A stretch of DNA of 5,148 bases, from assembly GCA_021823365.1 (NCBI GenBank), contig JAKAOD010000265.1, forward strand, positions 1 through 5,148. The letters run 5' to 3'. How positions within the stretch are numbered: position 1 is the stretch's first letter; each line of letters begins with the position of its first letter. This document shows, one piece after another, positions 4,943 through 5,148 of the stretch. The notes under the pieces are model-generated. The model did no database searches and had not been told where the DNA came from. It saw nothing but the letters and a program-made list of their open reading frames with translations. This DNA is from Actinomycetes bacterium. Its GTDB lineage: Bacteria > Actinomycetota > Acidimicrobiia > Acidimicrobiales > Bog-793. A program made the translations under genes and the position numbers.

Positions 4943-4959
4943 GGCACCGGTAACGTGCC
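4943..4959. promoter_or_regulatory. Inverted repeat GGCAC-N7-GTGCC in the divergent promoter
   Basis: Five-base arms at 4943-4947 and 4955-4959 flank a 7-base centre. It begins directly beside the minus-strand -10 hexamer and overlaps the plus-strand -10 hexamer. It could be an operator for both genes, but the arms are short and chance is a real alternative. Confidence 0.2.
4951..4956 (+). promoter_or_regulatory. Putative -10 element TAACGT for purK
   Basis: TAACGT is followed by six bases (GCCGGC) and GTG at 4963, with no Shine-Dalgarno sequence. This matches the leaderless pattern of the other starts in the window. It is only 8 bases from the divergent -10 element of the oxidoreductase gene. 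Confidence 0.5.
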
Positions 4960-4962
4960 GGC

Positions 4963-5148
4963 GTGGGCAACGACCGAGGACCCGGCCCGGCCGGGGGGAC
5001 GCCTGCACTCGGGATCGTCGGTGCCGGGCAGCTCGCCCGCATGATGGTCGAAGCGGCCAGCGAGCTCGGGGTCCGGACCGTCGTGCTCGCGGCGCGGGCC
5101 GACGACGCGGCGGTCCCGGTCGCGAGCGAGGTGGTCCTGGGCGAGGCC
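4963..5148 (+). CDS. purK: PurK, 5-(carboxyamino)imidazole ribonucleotide synthase, N-terminal part only
   Basis: The first 62 residues of a protein that continues past the right edge. After a variable Gly/Pro-rich leader (residues 1-14) it reads LGIVGAGQLARMM (16-28), a helix VEAASELGVRTVVLAAR (29-45), and then PVASEVVLGEA (52-62). This is the start of PurK: a glycine-rich loop in GIVGxGQL, LGV before the second strand, and an ADxxxxG-like element. PurK is an ATP-grasp enzyme that joins bicarbonate to AIR to give N5-CAIR in purine synthesis; the ATP-grasp domain is outside the window. purE normally follows purK, which would settle the call. The related folate-formate enzyme PurT has a similar start, but the GQLARMM wording fits PurK better. 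The GTG start is placed six bases after a TAACGT hexamer. Confidence 0.8.
   Translation, partial: MGNDRGPGPAGGTPALGIVGAGQLARMMVEAASELGVRTVVLAARADDAAVPVASEVVLGEA

Noticed and set aside
4141..4953. A 270-codon plus-strand open frame
   Set aside because: It lies opposite the oxidoreductase gene, is rich in Arg, His, Asp and Gly as expected from the complement of GC-rich codons, and has no domain.

Overview
The window is a GC-rich stretch of an ordinary bacterial chromosome with nine protein genes (seven complete, one cut off at each edge), packed with intergenic gaps of about 110 bp or less. GC-rich codon use, GTG starts, a predicted F420-dependent oxidoreductase of the LLM class, and repeated TANNNT -10 hexamers sitting 6-8 bases upstream of start codons that lack a Shine-Dalgarno sequence (leaderless transcripts) all point to an actinobacterium. 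The class Acidimicrobiia is my best guess, but this is inference. I see no tRNA, rRNA, CRISPR array, insertion sequence or phage gene.

Layout. Bases 1-1904 carry four minus-strand genes: the N-terminus of an S9-family (prolyl oligopeptidase-type) peptidase running off the left edge; a small four-cysteine protein that closely resembles a high-potential iron-sulfur protein (HiPIP) but has no export signal; an enoyl-CoA hydratase/isomerase family protein; and a small unrecognised actinobacterial-type protein whose C-terminal tail is made from a GC-rich tandem repeat. A 39-bp divergent spacer (1905-1943) separates this block from a plus-strand set: a stand-alone RecB/Cas4-like PD-(D/E)XK nuclease with four cysteines placed for an Fe-S cluster, a PAP2 membrane phosphatase coupled to it by a 4-base stop/start overlap, and a DsbA-superfamily protein with a lone active-site cysteine. 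A hairpin (4004-4034) separates this set from a convergent minus-strand LLM-class oxidoreductase. That gene shares a 33-bp divergent promoter region with the first 62 codons of purK (purine biosynthesis), which runs off the right edge.

How they fit together. No single pathway links the genes. The peptidase, hydratase, oxidoreductase and PurK are metabolic housekeeping; the nuclease is a likely DNA-processing enzyme; PAP2 probably acts on a lipid (pyro)phosphate. I do not find a defence island or a clearly new multi-gene system. The items most worth a second look are the cytoplasmic HiPIP-like protein, the minisatellite that extends into a coding region, the set of leaderless promoters including two compact divergent ones, and the Fe-S nuclease beside an uncharacterised small protein.
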